DNA of 64,000 nt. Source: Lepas anatifera (taxonomy: Eukaryota > Arthropoda > Thecostraca > Lepadidae). Below, in pieces: positions 1-10,835 of this stretch (its first letter is position 1; the number at the start of each line of letters is the position of its first letter). The notes under the pieces were generated by a model, which was not told the DNA's origin, ran no database searches, and saw nothing but the letters and a program-made list of their open reading frames with translations. Position numbers and translations under genes: made by a program. The DNA is taken from assembly GCA_034440635.1 (NCBI GenBank), contig JAOTON010001138.1, positions 234,501-298,500 of the forward strand, written 5' to 3'.

Positions 1-775
1 ATGGCGGTAAAATTCAAACAGTAACACTTAATAGGTAGCCGGTTGTCTGCGCGCTTAATAAGGGATAAACGAAAAAATTATTGACTGGATCAAAAGGTCA
101 CAAAAGTAGTGTTAGAAGTCATCTTCGCATTTTTGCGAATTCGGCCTCCAAATGCCTTAAAATTGCTCTCAAAGTCAATATTTCTAGATGACTTATTGAG
201 AATTCTCACCATCGTTTAAATGACGTAGTCTCGGCTATGACCATTTATTTTTTATTCTAACAATCAGGTCATATCTGTCCTAAACAGTGATGTAGAACAT
301 TGGAACTATCACAGACAAAAATTATCTTAAAAAACCTACATTTCAAAACTCTTTTTAAACAGAAATAAAGGACTTCAAAGAAATCACAATTGACCAATCA
401 GAAGCCCAGGAATTCTCATACCTGGGTAACGTGACGTATCTGACGCAAAAGTTTCTTCATCCTGGAAATTTTGACAAACAAAATTACTGTAAACGCTTAA
501 AATAAGTTTTAAAAGCTAAGAGATGAAGAGCAGGTTTCAGCTTTTTACCGGTATAGTTAAAATATTTCAATGATAGGCGAGTGGCCTCCAAATATGTTGT
601 CGAAGATACAAAAATAATTGACAGTTTCGTTCATCAAGATTTTGCGAATAGCAAGAAACCACAATAAAATTATTCTGCGTACTTTCCTTTAAGTTAAAAA
701 AACGACACCAAAAGCTCGTGGTTTCACCATGTTTGCAGCTTTTCGAGCTGTGACCTTGTGATGAGCAGGAAGCTT
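1..775. other. unassigned AT-rich sequence
   Basis: No open frame of note, RNA gene or repeat unit could be supported here. The sequence is AT-rich and probably intergenic or intronic. Confidence 0.5.
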
Positions 776-1720
776 AATCCACGCCCCGGTGAGCCTCCGT
801 GCCACCTTTCGCCCTGGTGGGGGGTGTTTAAACACCCCCTTGAACTCGGCCCCTTTGCAGGATAGCGAAAAAACGCGCTCTTACAAATAGCTCTTACATA
901 TAAATAAATAAATAAATAATAAATAAATAAATAGCTCTTACAAATTCATGAAGCAACTATATAAGCCACTTTTTAGCTCAGATCAATATTGAGGTCGTGT
1001 CAGGTCAAGGAAAGTGGGATTTTGAGTAGAGTGTTTGGTCTCTAGCGTCTGACAGAGTTGACCTAGAATCTTTTTAGGCACCACTCGCTTCCTCTCGTCA
1101 CGGGGAATCGAATGACGTAGATGGTCACACTAGTTCAAAACATAAAAATGACCAGACCTCAGGTCAGGTCAAGGTCATTTTTAACCTATCATAGTCAATA
1201 TGCATATCAATCGGCTCGCAATAGCAATCCAAACGCAACGATATCAAAATAAAAGCTGCATCATTATTTCATGCAGTCACTGACATACGTCTGAAAACTG
1301 CTTGAATAGCCCCAAATGACCTCTCAGAGGTCACAGGTCAAAATTGCAGCATGAATCTGGAAAGAGGCCCAGGATACTATGATTTGGAGATTATGAAGGT
1401 ATTCTTGGCTGTATCTAGACAAATACAGCCCAATTTCTGTTTCTTTCATGTATTTCCAACGGAGAGGCCATGGTCCGTAGTTGACCTTAGGTCATCGGTT
1501 TGATGAAAAAATCCCGGAATATATGGTGTAGCACTCGGTGGGCCCATTATGTGGTATACGTTTCAATCCAATAGATTCATCAATTTCTTACTTGTAACAT
1601 TTTTTTAGGTGAGGTCACTTTACCTGCACTGGTGACCTGACCTGAGATGACCCAACATCAAAATGTTGGGGCAAGTTGCGGAATTGATCAAGGATAAGGT
1701 GTGCCAAGTACGGCGGCGCT
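776..1720 (+). repeat. copy 1 of a ~945 bp dispersed repeat rich in AGGTCA half-sites
   Basis: This stretch aligns end to end, with substitutions and small indels, to 25366-26311 in the same orientation. Both copies begin near CGCCCCGGTG, run through a GC-rich block (CGCCCTGGTGG), then an AT-rich body, and end with TGACCTGACCTGAGATGACC followed by a GC-rich tail. Copy 1 contains 13 AGGTCA/TGACCT hexamers: 1002, 1059, 1161, 1166, 1172, 1317, 1328, 1335, 1482, 1489, 1612, 1633 and 1638. It also carries an (AAAT)n insertion near 900-935 that copy 2 lacks. Neither copy shows a coding region. It is probably a non-autonomous transposon; the superfamily is not recognised. Confidence 0.8.
898..935. 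repeat. AAAT microsatellite inside repeat copy 1
   Basis: A run of AAAT/TAAA units is flanked by repeated AGCTCTTACA words. The second copy of the host repeat lacks it, so it arose after the copies separated. Confidence 0.85.
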
Positions 1721-1732
1721 TTGCGCCGCCGT
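1710..1732. repeat. perfect GC-rich hairpin at the end of repeat copy 1
   Basis: Ten-base arms (ACGGCGGCGC and its complement) flank a TTT loop. The matching position in copy 2 has lost the second arm. The sequence beyond it, to about 1802 (GGGTTAAAG), read in reverse resembles the start of the repeat, so the hairpin may lie within an imperfect terminal inverted repeat. Confidence 0.6.
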
Positions 1733-1802
1733 TTTTCCGTGCCGCAGGAAAAAACCTGAGGGGTGTGTTCAGCCCCCTCCCCAGCGGGGGCGAGGGTTAA
1801 AG

Positions 1803-3085
1803 CATAGGTGCAGGATTTATGTTGAAGTTGTGGGAAAGGGTCACCGACGTCGGTGGGGCCAGAGGTGACTCGGATTATCGCTTGATTTGTTACCGTAAAC
1901 AAGGTACTGGAATGGCTGGAAAATGGTGGGCACTGCTCCCATAATCCGAAAGTTAGAGATGCAGTCGCCACAGCGGTTTTTGGGCGTATGGCTTAAAGTA
2001 TGTCTAGACACCGGCAGATACAGAAGGCGGGGCATTAGGGTCATGCTCCCCCAAACGCTTAAACCAGGGGGCCAAAATATGTTTTGCCCGCGGGGGAACA
2101 GTGTGGTGTGCAAATAAACCGAGAAATAAGCAATTAGAGATGTTTCGACAAAGTTATAAGAGGTTTTACCCCTTTTTAACGTTTTCACCCCCTAACACCG
2201 CCAGTAAAATTTTATGGGTCGGCTAGGAAAAAGCACCCCCAAACATTTTCACAAAGTTACACCACTGGCGGAATCATTTTTAAGTTTCTATTTTATGCAG
2301 AGGTGTTAGGTATGCATGTGATATAACCACTGTCTTTTAAATCCTGTATTTAACTCATTCAATGCGTTTGGCTTGCAACCATGGAAAGCCTCGACTGGGG
2401 ATGATTGTAAATAGGCCGATACGGATGCCGAACTAGTCACCTCTCACGTTCCGGTTTGTATAAACATAAACAAGCTGCTTGTGGGACGATTGTTTTGAAT
2501 GCCACGGAAATAGGTTATCTGGGTCACCCCTACAGAGGTCGTACCTTCTGGTAGAAGACGTTCGTATAAAGTTTAGAGCATGCCCGCCAGTGCGAAGTCA
2601 AAGTCCCTTGACAGTAGTTGGACTGTGCACTGAGAAGGCAGCCTGACAACTTCCTTCAAGCGTTCCTCCAGTATTACTTGGGTAGTTTCCAAACAGTTGA
2701 GCCCTGCCTGAAAGCGCTGCTCGGCAGTTTGGTTGAAAGGTGAGTGGGACTTGCACTGCTAGAGCAGGAACTTGTGTCGCTGGGCACTGAGCATGGATGC
2801 ACTTTGAGAAGCGGCAGGAGCCAGTTGAGGGTCTCCGGGGAGCAGAAGGCCCCCGCTTCCGCAGTGAACGGCACGCGACGGCCTCCGATTCGACTCTTGA
2901 GATGGGAACTACTGAGATATACGCTAGTATGCTTCTAAGATACTTCGTGGCGACATGTTTGTGTGCTTATCCTGGTATCATTTTTTTATATTTTTGCGTT
3001 CGAGGTTCGTTTTTTTTTAGTTGGAGCCCCACTAAAGTTGTCAAGGGACTTGTCACGGAGACTACGACCCCACCATCCGAACGAG
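1803..3085. other. unassigned intergenic sequence
   Basis: Mixed-composition sequence. Open frames on both strands up to 115 codons overlap each other and show no domain or codon pattern that marks a gene. Confidence 0.4.
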
Positions 3086-3135
3086 CAACTCCCGCAATGA
3101 AGGGTCAATTTGGAAGCCAAAGTTAAATGTCCCAC
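3086..3135 (-). mobile_element. SINE-like core fragment, copy A
   Basis: About 50 bases match 17641-17690, sharing the words GAAGGGT, GAAGCCAAAG and AATGTCCCAC. In the second copy this core lies next to a tRNA-like A box on the minus strand, so this looks like a headless fragment of the same tRNA-derived SINE. Confidence 0.5.
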
Positions 3136-3432
3136 AAAGCACAGGAACGGCCGCCCCGCTCGGGTCACGTTCTCACCAGGCAGTTGATAGAAGACCTACG
3201 TCGGCTAAATATTGAGCGCCGGAGCGTCTCTGGGAAACCGATGAACCGATCTCAAGCTTTCACCGGTGCACTGCCACTGCTTGTTACTGAGCAGCAGACC
3301 GGAGCCCAGTGCTCTCCGATGTACGGGAGCGGCTATATCTAGTGCAATTTGCTACAGGCAAGCATTTTTTGCCAGCTGAACTATTGTTATGCGGTAAGTA
3401 CCTGAGGTGCTCTCTCAAATGGTGTGCGCTCT

Positions 3433-4440
3433 GTAGCTGACAGAGTCGCCAGGTGATACTGTCAGTAACAGAGCTGGGTGACTGATAAGGGCGCTAGGAG
3501 ATGCAAAGTCGCCAGGTGATACTGCCAGTAACAGAGCTGAGTGACGGATAAGGGCGCTAGGAGATGCAGAGTCGCCAGGTGACACTGTCAGTAACAGAGC
3601 TGGGTGACGGATAAGGGCGCTAGGAGATGCAGAGTCGCCAGGTGACACTGTCAGTAACAGAGCTGGGTGACGGATAAGGGCGCTAGGAGATACAGAGTCG
3701 CCAGGTGACACTGTCAGTAACAGAGCTGGGTGACGGATAAGGGCGCTAGGAGATGCAGAGTCGCCAGGTGACACTGTCAGTAACAGAGCTGGGTGACGAA
3801 TAAGGGCGCTAGGAGATGCAGAGTCGCCAGGTGATACTGTCAGTAACAGAGCTGGGTGTCGGATAAGGGCGCTAGGAGATGCAGAGTCGCCAGGTGACAC
3901 TGTCAGTAACAGAGCTGGGTGACGAATAAGGGCGCTGGAAAAGCAGAGTCGCCAGGTGATACTGTCAGTAACAGAGCTGGGTGACTGATAAGGGCGCTGG
4001 GAGATGCAAAGCCGCCAGGTGACAGTCAGTAACAGAGCTGGGTGTCGGATAAGGGCGCTAGGAGATGCAGAGTCGCCAGGTGACACTGTCAGTAACAGAG
4101 CTGGGTGACGAATAAGGGCGCTAGGAGATGCAGAGTCGCCAGGTGACACTGCCAGTAACAGAGCTGGGTGACGGATAAGGGCGCTAGGAGATGCAGAGTC
4201 GCCAGGTGACACTGTCAGTAACAGAGCTGGGTGACGGATAAGGGCGCTAGGAGATAGAGTCGCCAGGTGACACTGTCAGTAACATAGCTGGGTGACGGAT
4301 AAGGGCGCTAGGAGATACAGAGTCGCCAGGTGACACTGTCAGTAACATAGCTGGGTGTCGGATAAGGGCGCTAGGAGATACAGAGTCGCCAGGTGACACT
4401 GTCAGTAACAGAGCTGGGTGTCGGATAACGTCGCCAGGAG
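3433..4440. repeat. 63 bp minisatellite, about 16 copies
   Basis: A 63 bp unit containing GTCGCCAGGTGACACTGTCA and AGAGCTGGGTGAC repeats about 16 times with scattered substitutions and one short indel near 4020. The last unit (TCGCCAGGAGG, about 4427) is degenerate. Because 63 is a multiple of three, the minus strand shows a 265-codon open frame with a 21-residue period. That frame is best read as a by-product of the array: there is no signal peptide, domain or non-repetitive extension. Confidence 0.95.
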
Positions 4441-4832
4441 GTGCTGATCAGCGATCAGTCAGTTGTCTGACGCTGCGATGGGCGTTTGGTTACCTACTTA
4501 GTTACTTATACAGTCACTGCCTCGGAGCTATGCTCACGTCCAACGCGTTATAACTGATGCGGTGAGTTGACGAGTTGGTGAGGAGGACCGTACATATGTT
4601 ATAGCTGCATTCGATGAGAACAAAATAGAGCCTGCTTCGATCAGATTTGTTAGATGAAAAGAAAAAGATCATGTAGAATGCTCTGCTGAGTATACGCGTG
4701 TGGTGGCACATTTCAAGTCCCTTCACAAGTCCCTTGATGACTTTAGTGATGCAACGACTCTAACAGTCGAACTGAGAACAACTTGGACAAAAAATTCCGT
4801 GATGTGCGACAAACAGACCATTGTACAACCTG
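4441..4832. other. unassigned sequence after the 63 bp array
   Basis: No gene or repeat can be supported in this stretch. Confidence 0.4.
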
Positions 4833-4849
4833 TGATGATGATGATGATG
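4833..4849. repeat. (GAT)n tract, candidate LINE 3' tail
   Basis: Five to six ATG/GAT trinucleotides directly abut the putative LINE 3' region on the minus strand, where they read (ATC)n. Confidence 0.6.
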
Positions 4850-5185
4850 TTTCCGGCACTCGGCAGCTGCCATATGGGAGGCGCCTCGTCAGAGGCGTCC
4901 CAGCCGCCGGATGAAGGCCGCCAGCCGAGGCGGATCGCCCAGCGCCTCTTGAATTGTCGGGTCGTCCCGACCAAAGACATTCTGACGGAGAAGAGCTCGC
5001 GCTGGGCATTCTTTAATATGATCTTTATCGGCTGGGATGGCCGCCATCAGGCGGCTCCGGTAGAGGTGGCGGTCGTTTGGAAGCAGGGCCGAATGTAGTC
5101 GTCCCCGCCGCCCAGGTCCCACCTGGCCCAACACGAGGGGCCGGAGGCGACCGCCGTCAGGACCCCTTCGGGTGTTCTCTTCTTA
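4833..5185 (-). mobile_element. probable 3' end of a LINE (non-LTR retrotransposon), 5'-truncated
   Basis: On the minus strand an open frame running to a stop at about 4889 ends with KDHIKECPARALLRQNVFG followed by LGDPPRLAAFIRRLGRL. This resembles the conserved C-terminus of many LINE ORF2 proteins: a His-x4-Cys-Pro knuckle, an FG block, then a leucine-rich L-GDP...FIR-GRL tail. After the stop come about 40 bases of 3' sequence and a short (ATC)n tail, as in LINE families that end in simple repeats. The upstream part of ORF2 is missing, as expected for a 5'-truncated copy. No target-site duplication is clear. The assignment rests on motif resemblance over roughly 50 residues. Confidence 0.4.
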
Positions 5186-6788
5186 AAAACCTAAAATTGC
5201 ACCGAAAGTGATGGTGCTTTGGCTCCAAGAGTCACGTTTTACAACCAACTTTTTGGACTGGGAATAAAATCCTATATGCCACTAAAGTGGTGGTGCTTGG
5301 CTCCAAAGGTCACGTTTTTCATCCAACTTTTGAAAGGCGAATTTCTTGGCAGTTTCTATCTATGCGCCACTTTAGTCACACGCATTTTATCGATTCTCGT
5401 CGGAAATTTTTGATGTTCACGCCATTTAAAATCACACCTACCGTAGCATCCGCGTTGCTGATCGTCGTGATATCTTGGCCCGGGACGCAAATATACCTTA
5501 TCTTCTTCATTAACGTATTTATAGGGCAAAAAAATCTATAAAACAGATTTTTGATTAGGTTTAGTACGGAGCACCCATTTCATGTACAATCTGTTGAGGT
5601 TTTGCTCACAGTTTTAGTATGGAATGCCCGATTTACATTTTGTCTACTTGATCCCCGATGTGTGGAGCTTTTCATCATCATCATCGTTGTGTATGTTTAA
5701 CCCGTCGACATCAAATGTCATTGTACAGATTAAGCTCTTCAGGCCTATCCAACGGTACCCGTAATTAGCGAAGGCATGTTTTTCAGCGTGACGAAAGAAG
5801 ACGGATGGCTCCAGGAAAGCGGCTAACGTGTCTGATACGCATTCTTGCCAGTCTGGCTGGGCTGCGTCATTAATTATGAGAACAAATACTTCGAGAAAAA
5901 CGAATGCTGCTTAACTTTCGACTAAGTCATAGACTACTCGCCCCGCCCCCGCCCCCAGCAATATTATTATTATGTGAAGTCGGTGAACCATCAACTTGTC
6001 CATTCGAGAACGTCGGAAGTAATCCACGTTCCAATCGCCGATGCCCATCGAATGACTTTATTTTCACTTTTCTCTGTGCGAGACGTGTATGTTGGAACCA
6101 CTGCAAAAGGAATACCTCGGGCCCATGTTGCATCTGCTGGTGTGCTCTACTGTCGCTCCCCCTTCGGCGCCATACTGCCGCTCTGGTTGCCGCCTGCCTG
6201 CGGTCTGACACCCGACTGATGCTGCTGGCTCTGAGCTCTCTAGCGGATCCTAACCTCGGGAGCCGCCTCCCTGCCCAGCATACGAGATCCACGGCACCGA
6301 CCATAGCGGCCGCCGCGTTTTTCCAGCCGCCACCGCCGCCTCTGAATGCTTCTAATGCCGGCGGAGGGGTGGCGGCCTCGTGGCGTATTCCGGTGGCTGT
6401 CCCCACAGTGAAAACAACAGCGGCTACTGGCTTAGTGAACTCGCGAGCTGCATATTTCCTGTTTATATCCAGCTCTGGAGTGGAGGCTCTCGCGAATAAA
6501 GGAGGTGCGTCGCGCTCTTAACGCCTGTTCTGGAGATGCTGAATGTGAGATGAATCCGCGAATTTCCATCCTTTTGAGGCAAGGCACCGCGGTTTGAAGC
6601 GGAGCCTTTAAGCCTGGGCAGAAGACTGAGAAGCGGGTAGCTAAGTTGTTTTGAAATGAGGTAGTTGATTTTTTCAGCGAAGTGTTTTAAACAGCAAACA
6701 ATGGAAGAGTGTAGTAGATATTTCTTAACGGGGCTAAGAATTATGTAGAAATGCAATTTGAAACTTCCTTTTCCATATGCATTGTCCC

Positions 6789-6791
<3 letters not shown>
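5186..6791. other. unassigned sequence with one local duplication
   Basis: A word of about 48 bases, including GGCTCCAA..GTCACGTTTT, occurs at about 5211 and again at about 5288, a 77 bp step. A GC-rich patch lies at 6120-6400 with overlapping open frames on both strands. No gene can be supported. Confidence 0.4.
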
Positions 6792-6857
<66 letters not shown>

Positions 6858-7103
6858 CTCCTCTCTCCTCTCTCCTCTCTCCTCTCTCTCTCTCTGTCTC
6901 TCTCTCTGTCTCTCTCTCTGTCTCTCGCTCTCTCTCTCGCTCTCTCGCTCTCTCTCTCGCTCTCGCTCTCTCTCTCGCTCTCTCTCGCTCTCTCTCTCGC
7001 TCTCTCTCTCGCTCTCTCTCTCTCTCTCGCTCTCTCTCGCTCTCTCTCTCTCGCTCGCTCTCGCTCTCTCTCTCTCTCGCTCTCTCTCCCTCTCTCTCTC
7101 TCC
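6792..7103. repeat. long imperfect CT/GA microsatellite
   Basis: About 310 bases of (CT)n are broken by regularly spaced variants (TCCTC, TGTCTC, TCGCTC). It opens every frame on both strands, giving apparent Ser/Leu-rich and Arg/Glu-rich proteins that are artefacts. A purine/pyrimidine mirror tract of this length can adopt triplex (H-DNA) structure. Confidence 0.98.
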
Positions 7104-7157
7104 ATCCACATACCACTTTCGTTTTTAATGTATATTTCGTTATGTTGAAAAGATGTT

Positions 7158-7236
7158 CCCTGGCCTGTCCCCTCGAATCCGGAAATGTAAAAAACACTGT
7201 ATATTATATATTCAGGCACAGCCCTTCATCAGAATC
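7158..7236 (-). repeat. dispersed repeat with hammerhead-like core, copy Y
   Basis: Read on the minus strand, this begins GATTCTGATGAAGGGCTGTG and continues CCTGAATATATAAT, then matches 34669-34758 more loosely through ATTCGAGG and AGGCCA. It contains CTGATGA, a short GC stem-loop, GAA, an AT hairpin (UAUAUAAUAUA) and then a C. That order matches the hammerhead layout (CUGANGA, stem II, GAA, stem III, H17). The closing pair next to GAA is U-A instead of the usual A-U, and stem I is weak, so activity is doubtful. Confidence 0.5.
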
Positions 7237-8168
7237 GTGTGCACGAACCTTTCACTTATCCTGCTGCGCCGTTTCGAACCGGTGCTTCGCTAGGGTATAT
7301 TTTTTGTTGATCTCTCTGTGGGAGGATCCATGCATTCTTGGTTCCTTCAATAATTGCATTTCTCCGACACAATATCTTCCGATTCCAAGTTAAAAAGTCG
7401 GCTCCAATTTCCGTGCCTGATTTTCCAGGCCAATATTCACTCGAATGCGCATCATTCCGACAGAGTGAGGGTTGACCTCGCCAACTTGACGCTTGGAGCA
7501 GGAGCGTCGAGAAGCCCAATCCGGGAAAAAGTATAAACATTTACGAACGATTGTGTGATCTAATTTTCCTAGGTTTTTGCTTTTGTCAGCTCGAAGTTAA
7601 TTAATAGAATTTCTAAAATCTTAGATGCCTTATGATTTAAGAAGAAGAGTATAAGGTGAAAGGATTGATTCTTGAACACAAACGTGTCAGTTTATCTGGG
7701 ACGGATCCAGGGCTTGTGGCAAGGGGTGAGCGCTGCTCCTTCGGAGTAGAGGGGATGGCGCCCCCACGCCCTGGGTGCAGTACTGTTTGTCGCTAACCCG
7801 GGGCAGAAAAAAAATGGGGACGGCGGAGGAATGGCGTTCACTTGGAGACCAAATGTACTAATAGGCTTCACTCTAAGGATAGGAAACATCTTTGAAGTGT
7901 GACATTAAACGTTTTGGGGAAAACAATGCCACAAAACATACGGAATTATTCTTGGTGCCGTTTTAAACTGTTGCTCCTCCACTTGGTTCCAAAAGCGGCG
8001 GCCTGTAATTGCAGCTGCCCCTGCTTCCGAAAAATCGCGGGTCCGCCCTGCAGTCAGTCGTTATCATCAAAATATGCTGCAAATAGATAAAGTTTTTGGC
8101 TTGTCACAGCCTGGCTTGTATAATCAAAAGGAAATCTGACGTCTTAACGTTTTTTCAGCTAAAAGGGT
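7237..8168. other. unassigned sequence
   Basis: Contains CGGATCCAGGG near 7703, which resembles one end of the hAT-type MITEs seen elsewhere in the window, but no partner end was found. No gene can be supported. Confidence 0.35.
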
Positions 8169-8231
8169 GCGTCGTGGTCTGGTGGTAGTATTCATTCTGC
8201 CAGCTGCGGTAGCTCCATGTTCACCGATCCG
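8169..8231 (+). mobile_element. tRNA-Gly(GCC)-like pseudogene or SINE head
   Basis: GCGTCGTGGTCTGGTGGTAG resembles the acceptor, D arm and A box of tRNA-Gly. TTCTGCCAGC would place a GCC anticodon in the loop, and TGTTCACCGATCC sits where a B box should be. The acceptor stem does not close and the B box is degenerate, so this is not a functional tRNA. It could be a decayed tRNA copy or the head of a SINE. Confidence 0.45.
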
Positions 8232-10507
8232 AAAAAGTTGTCCCCTGTGCAAAAGACGAGCCCTGTGCCATGTGTGTTTGGTATGTAATCTTTGGTTTGC
8301 TTTGAATTGTTAAATAAAAATCGTGATATCCTTCTACGGAATGTTTAGTATAGTAGATATTATTTCTTCCATTTCCATGAAAGTTCAAGACCGCTATCAG
8401 GGATAGCGTTATTTGAATAAAGTACCTATTTATGTGAAAATTACGAGGCAAATGCGATGAAAGTAGTCCGAAATTGAGTTGGGTGACGTCTTTTACCTAC
8501 TCTGCAGCGCTGAGGATTTATCGCCGTGGAACCTGCCCACGCATTTCGGTTCAGTAAAATGAGATCTGTGTGGTTCAGGAAACCACTGTATTTTTCATTC
8601 ACTGCCTCGATGTAGTCAGAAAGCAATCTCCAATGGCGGCAGGCTACTGGCGGATCCCTGAATCGCGCGCGGCAGGTTCCTCGCGGACAGGCGGCGGTAG
8701 GATTGTAAAATCATGGATTTTTTCATCAAACTCGGGGACTGGATTTGGGTTCGCATTCCTTTTGTGAGAAGGATTTTGGATCGGATTTAAATCCTTTTTA
8801 GGCAAATAATTACGGATTTGAGTCTTTTTGAGGATTGTGCTTTTTACGTGTAATGATTAATAATTACACATGTTGAATTTTGTATTTTGGCATGTTCCAA
8901 TAAACGCAGCCAGACAGTACCGACTATTGTACAGAGATGAGCACCGCCACGAACGTTGGAACCATGTTCAAGTTTGGGGAGGAGCTGGGGCGGATTCAGT
9001 CGGTTGGTTTGGGGGTCGAAGTCCACAAAAAAACGTTCCACGGCTGAAGAAACTTTTCACCTTCTGATGATAACCTTTCGAAAAGAGAAAACGCTGAAAC
9101 TTTCTTTATGGACACACTCTCCGCAGTAATTTCTTTGTTTGGTAACTAGTGTGATTCGGCGGGTCCAAAAGAGGCTTTGCCCCCTCCCCTCTTTTTCTCC
9201 TTGGGGTCAGGACCAGATTACCCCCTGGATCCACCCTTAGGGGGAGTAGGGGTTGCGATGGGAATTTGCTTACTCTATGGCGATCTCCACGTCCTTTGTG
9301 ATCTTGCTGTTTTATCGTGCATAACTGTCGACTAACAATATATCTACATTGTGATGCTCTACGCATTTCGTTCACCAGTCATGACTCATGTATGGAAGTC
9401 TACTTGGTGGACCCAAGACTGCCTCTCAGGGACCTTATGTTAGATTTACAATGCACTCAATAAGAATATAAATTTCCTCGATGCTTGGTAACTCCACTAA
9501 AATTTAGAAAACAATGCTTTGAAACACTTGAATAAGGTTTTCTCAGGATGTTTGTTAAAATGTCCTGTCCAAAAGAGGTGAAATTAACCATTGCACCCAA
9601 CTTCACGCCTTTGAGGCGATGCCCCCACGTCCATTAAATTGTGAGGTGGCCGTTGCCCCCATAGCCTGCCAGTTCCCACGTTCTTGGGCACCGATGCCAA
9701 ATTTGTGAAAAATTCTACAGCGATTTCCGCTACCTCGGTTGCTTGAAAAAAACCTCGATTATTTGAAACTGCTACTGCCACTAGTGCCGCTTCTGGAATA
9801 TTACAAAACCGCAAAACACTCCCGCCACTTTTTAAAAGAAAGCGTCACTAAATGTCACCAAAGGTGGTTTTTACTGCTCTGTTTAGATATGTTTCAAGGA
9901 AAGATGCTGGTTTGTCTATTGTATACACCATTAGCCATTTTATTATGAAGTGTGGAAATAAAACCACCCACAAATCTGTCTTCCAATCTGGCCGTTTTTC
10001 TTGAGGGTAAAACCATTTATCTCGGTCTCCGTCTCCAAATTTGCCTAGATGGCGGCATAAGCTTCGGCACCGGGAAAAAGTGAGGGGGCCAGCGAATTTT
10101 CAACTGCTGATGTCAAGAAACTTTCTTCGCTAGGACCAAAAAACTAATTGGATTGGAGCTTCTCGTTTCCTTCCGCGCTGGCTGGTTACAAATTATTCCA
10201 GTTTCCTCCCAACTGGGCTGAGAGTGGGAATTTTTAGTGGGGGGAAGCCCCCTTGCTAAGTGTTTTTCCGTCTAACACAGCTATAGAGATAAAAAATGTT
10301 TTACTAAAAACACTGAGGATAGGAACCTCACACTGACTCTCAGCCGTTAAAAGTATTAGTACACGCACCTATGTTGAGGATTGCGGATTGGATTTGAAAT
10401 AATTTCATAAAGCGGAACTCAGGATTGGATTTATATCTGTTTTGCTCAGAGGATTGTGGATTTTGATACAACCCCTTTTCACTGGAATTTTCCAATGCGT
10501 GCTCGCA
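8232..10507. other. unassigned sequence with diffuse repeat similarity
   Basis: The stretch 8635-8850 (GGCAGGTTCCTCGCGG followed by GGATT-rich sequence) resembles 10380-10600, which suggests two members of one decayed repeat. A GGATCCAC end-like word lies near 9228. No gene or RNA can be supported. Confidence 0.35.
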
Positions 10508-10835
10508 GGCTGCTAATTGCTGGCGGCAGGTTACTCTCTAGCCGCTAAATTGCAGAGGGCAGGTTACTCGTGGGCCGTCAAATTGCGGGTGGCAGGTTAC
10601 TCGCTAGCCGCTGAATTGCGGGTGGAAGGTTACTCGCTATCCGCGAATTGCAGATGGTAGTTTACTCGCGGGCCGCTGAATTGCGGGTGGCAGGTTACTC
10701 GCTATCCGCGAGCGGCATCCTTACTCGTTACGTACATACGGCATACGGCAGCGTACATCGTTACGTAAATCGCGGGCGGCAGGTTGCTTGCTAACCGCTA
10801 AACTACTCGCGTCAGGCTACTCGCAGGGTCGCTAG
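10508..10835. repeat. 33 bp minisatellite, six regular copies plus degenerate flank
   Basis: CAGGTTACTC recurs at 10527, 10560, 10593, 10626, 10658 and 10691, giving a 33 bp step (32 once). The unit holds AATTGCGGGTGGCAGGTTAC and CTCGCTAGCCG. Related but irregular words continue to about 10835. Confidence 0.9.

Noticed and set aside
3415..4212. 265-codon minus-strand open frame with 21-residue repeats
   Set aside because: It exists only because the minisatellite unit is 63 bp. There is no unique sequence, signal or domain.
6463..7393. Arg/Glu-rich and Ser/Leu-rich open frames on both strands
   Set aside because: Pure translation of the CT/GA microsatellite in different phases.
7690..7810. 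Another hAT-type MITE starting at CGGATCCAGGG
   Set aside because: Only one end is seen, and no inverted partner or duplication.
9150..9245. MITE between CGGCGGGTCC and GGATCCACCC
   Set aside because: The ends are too dissimilar and the flanks do not match.
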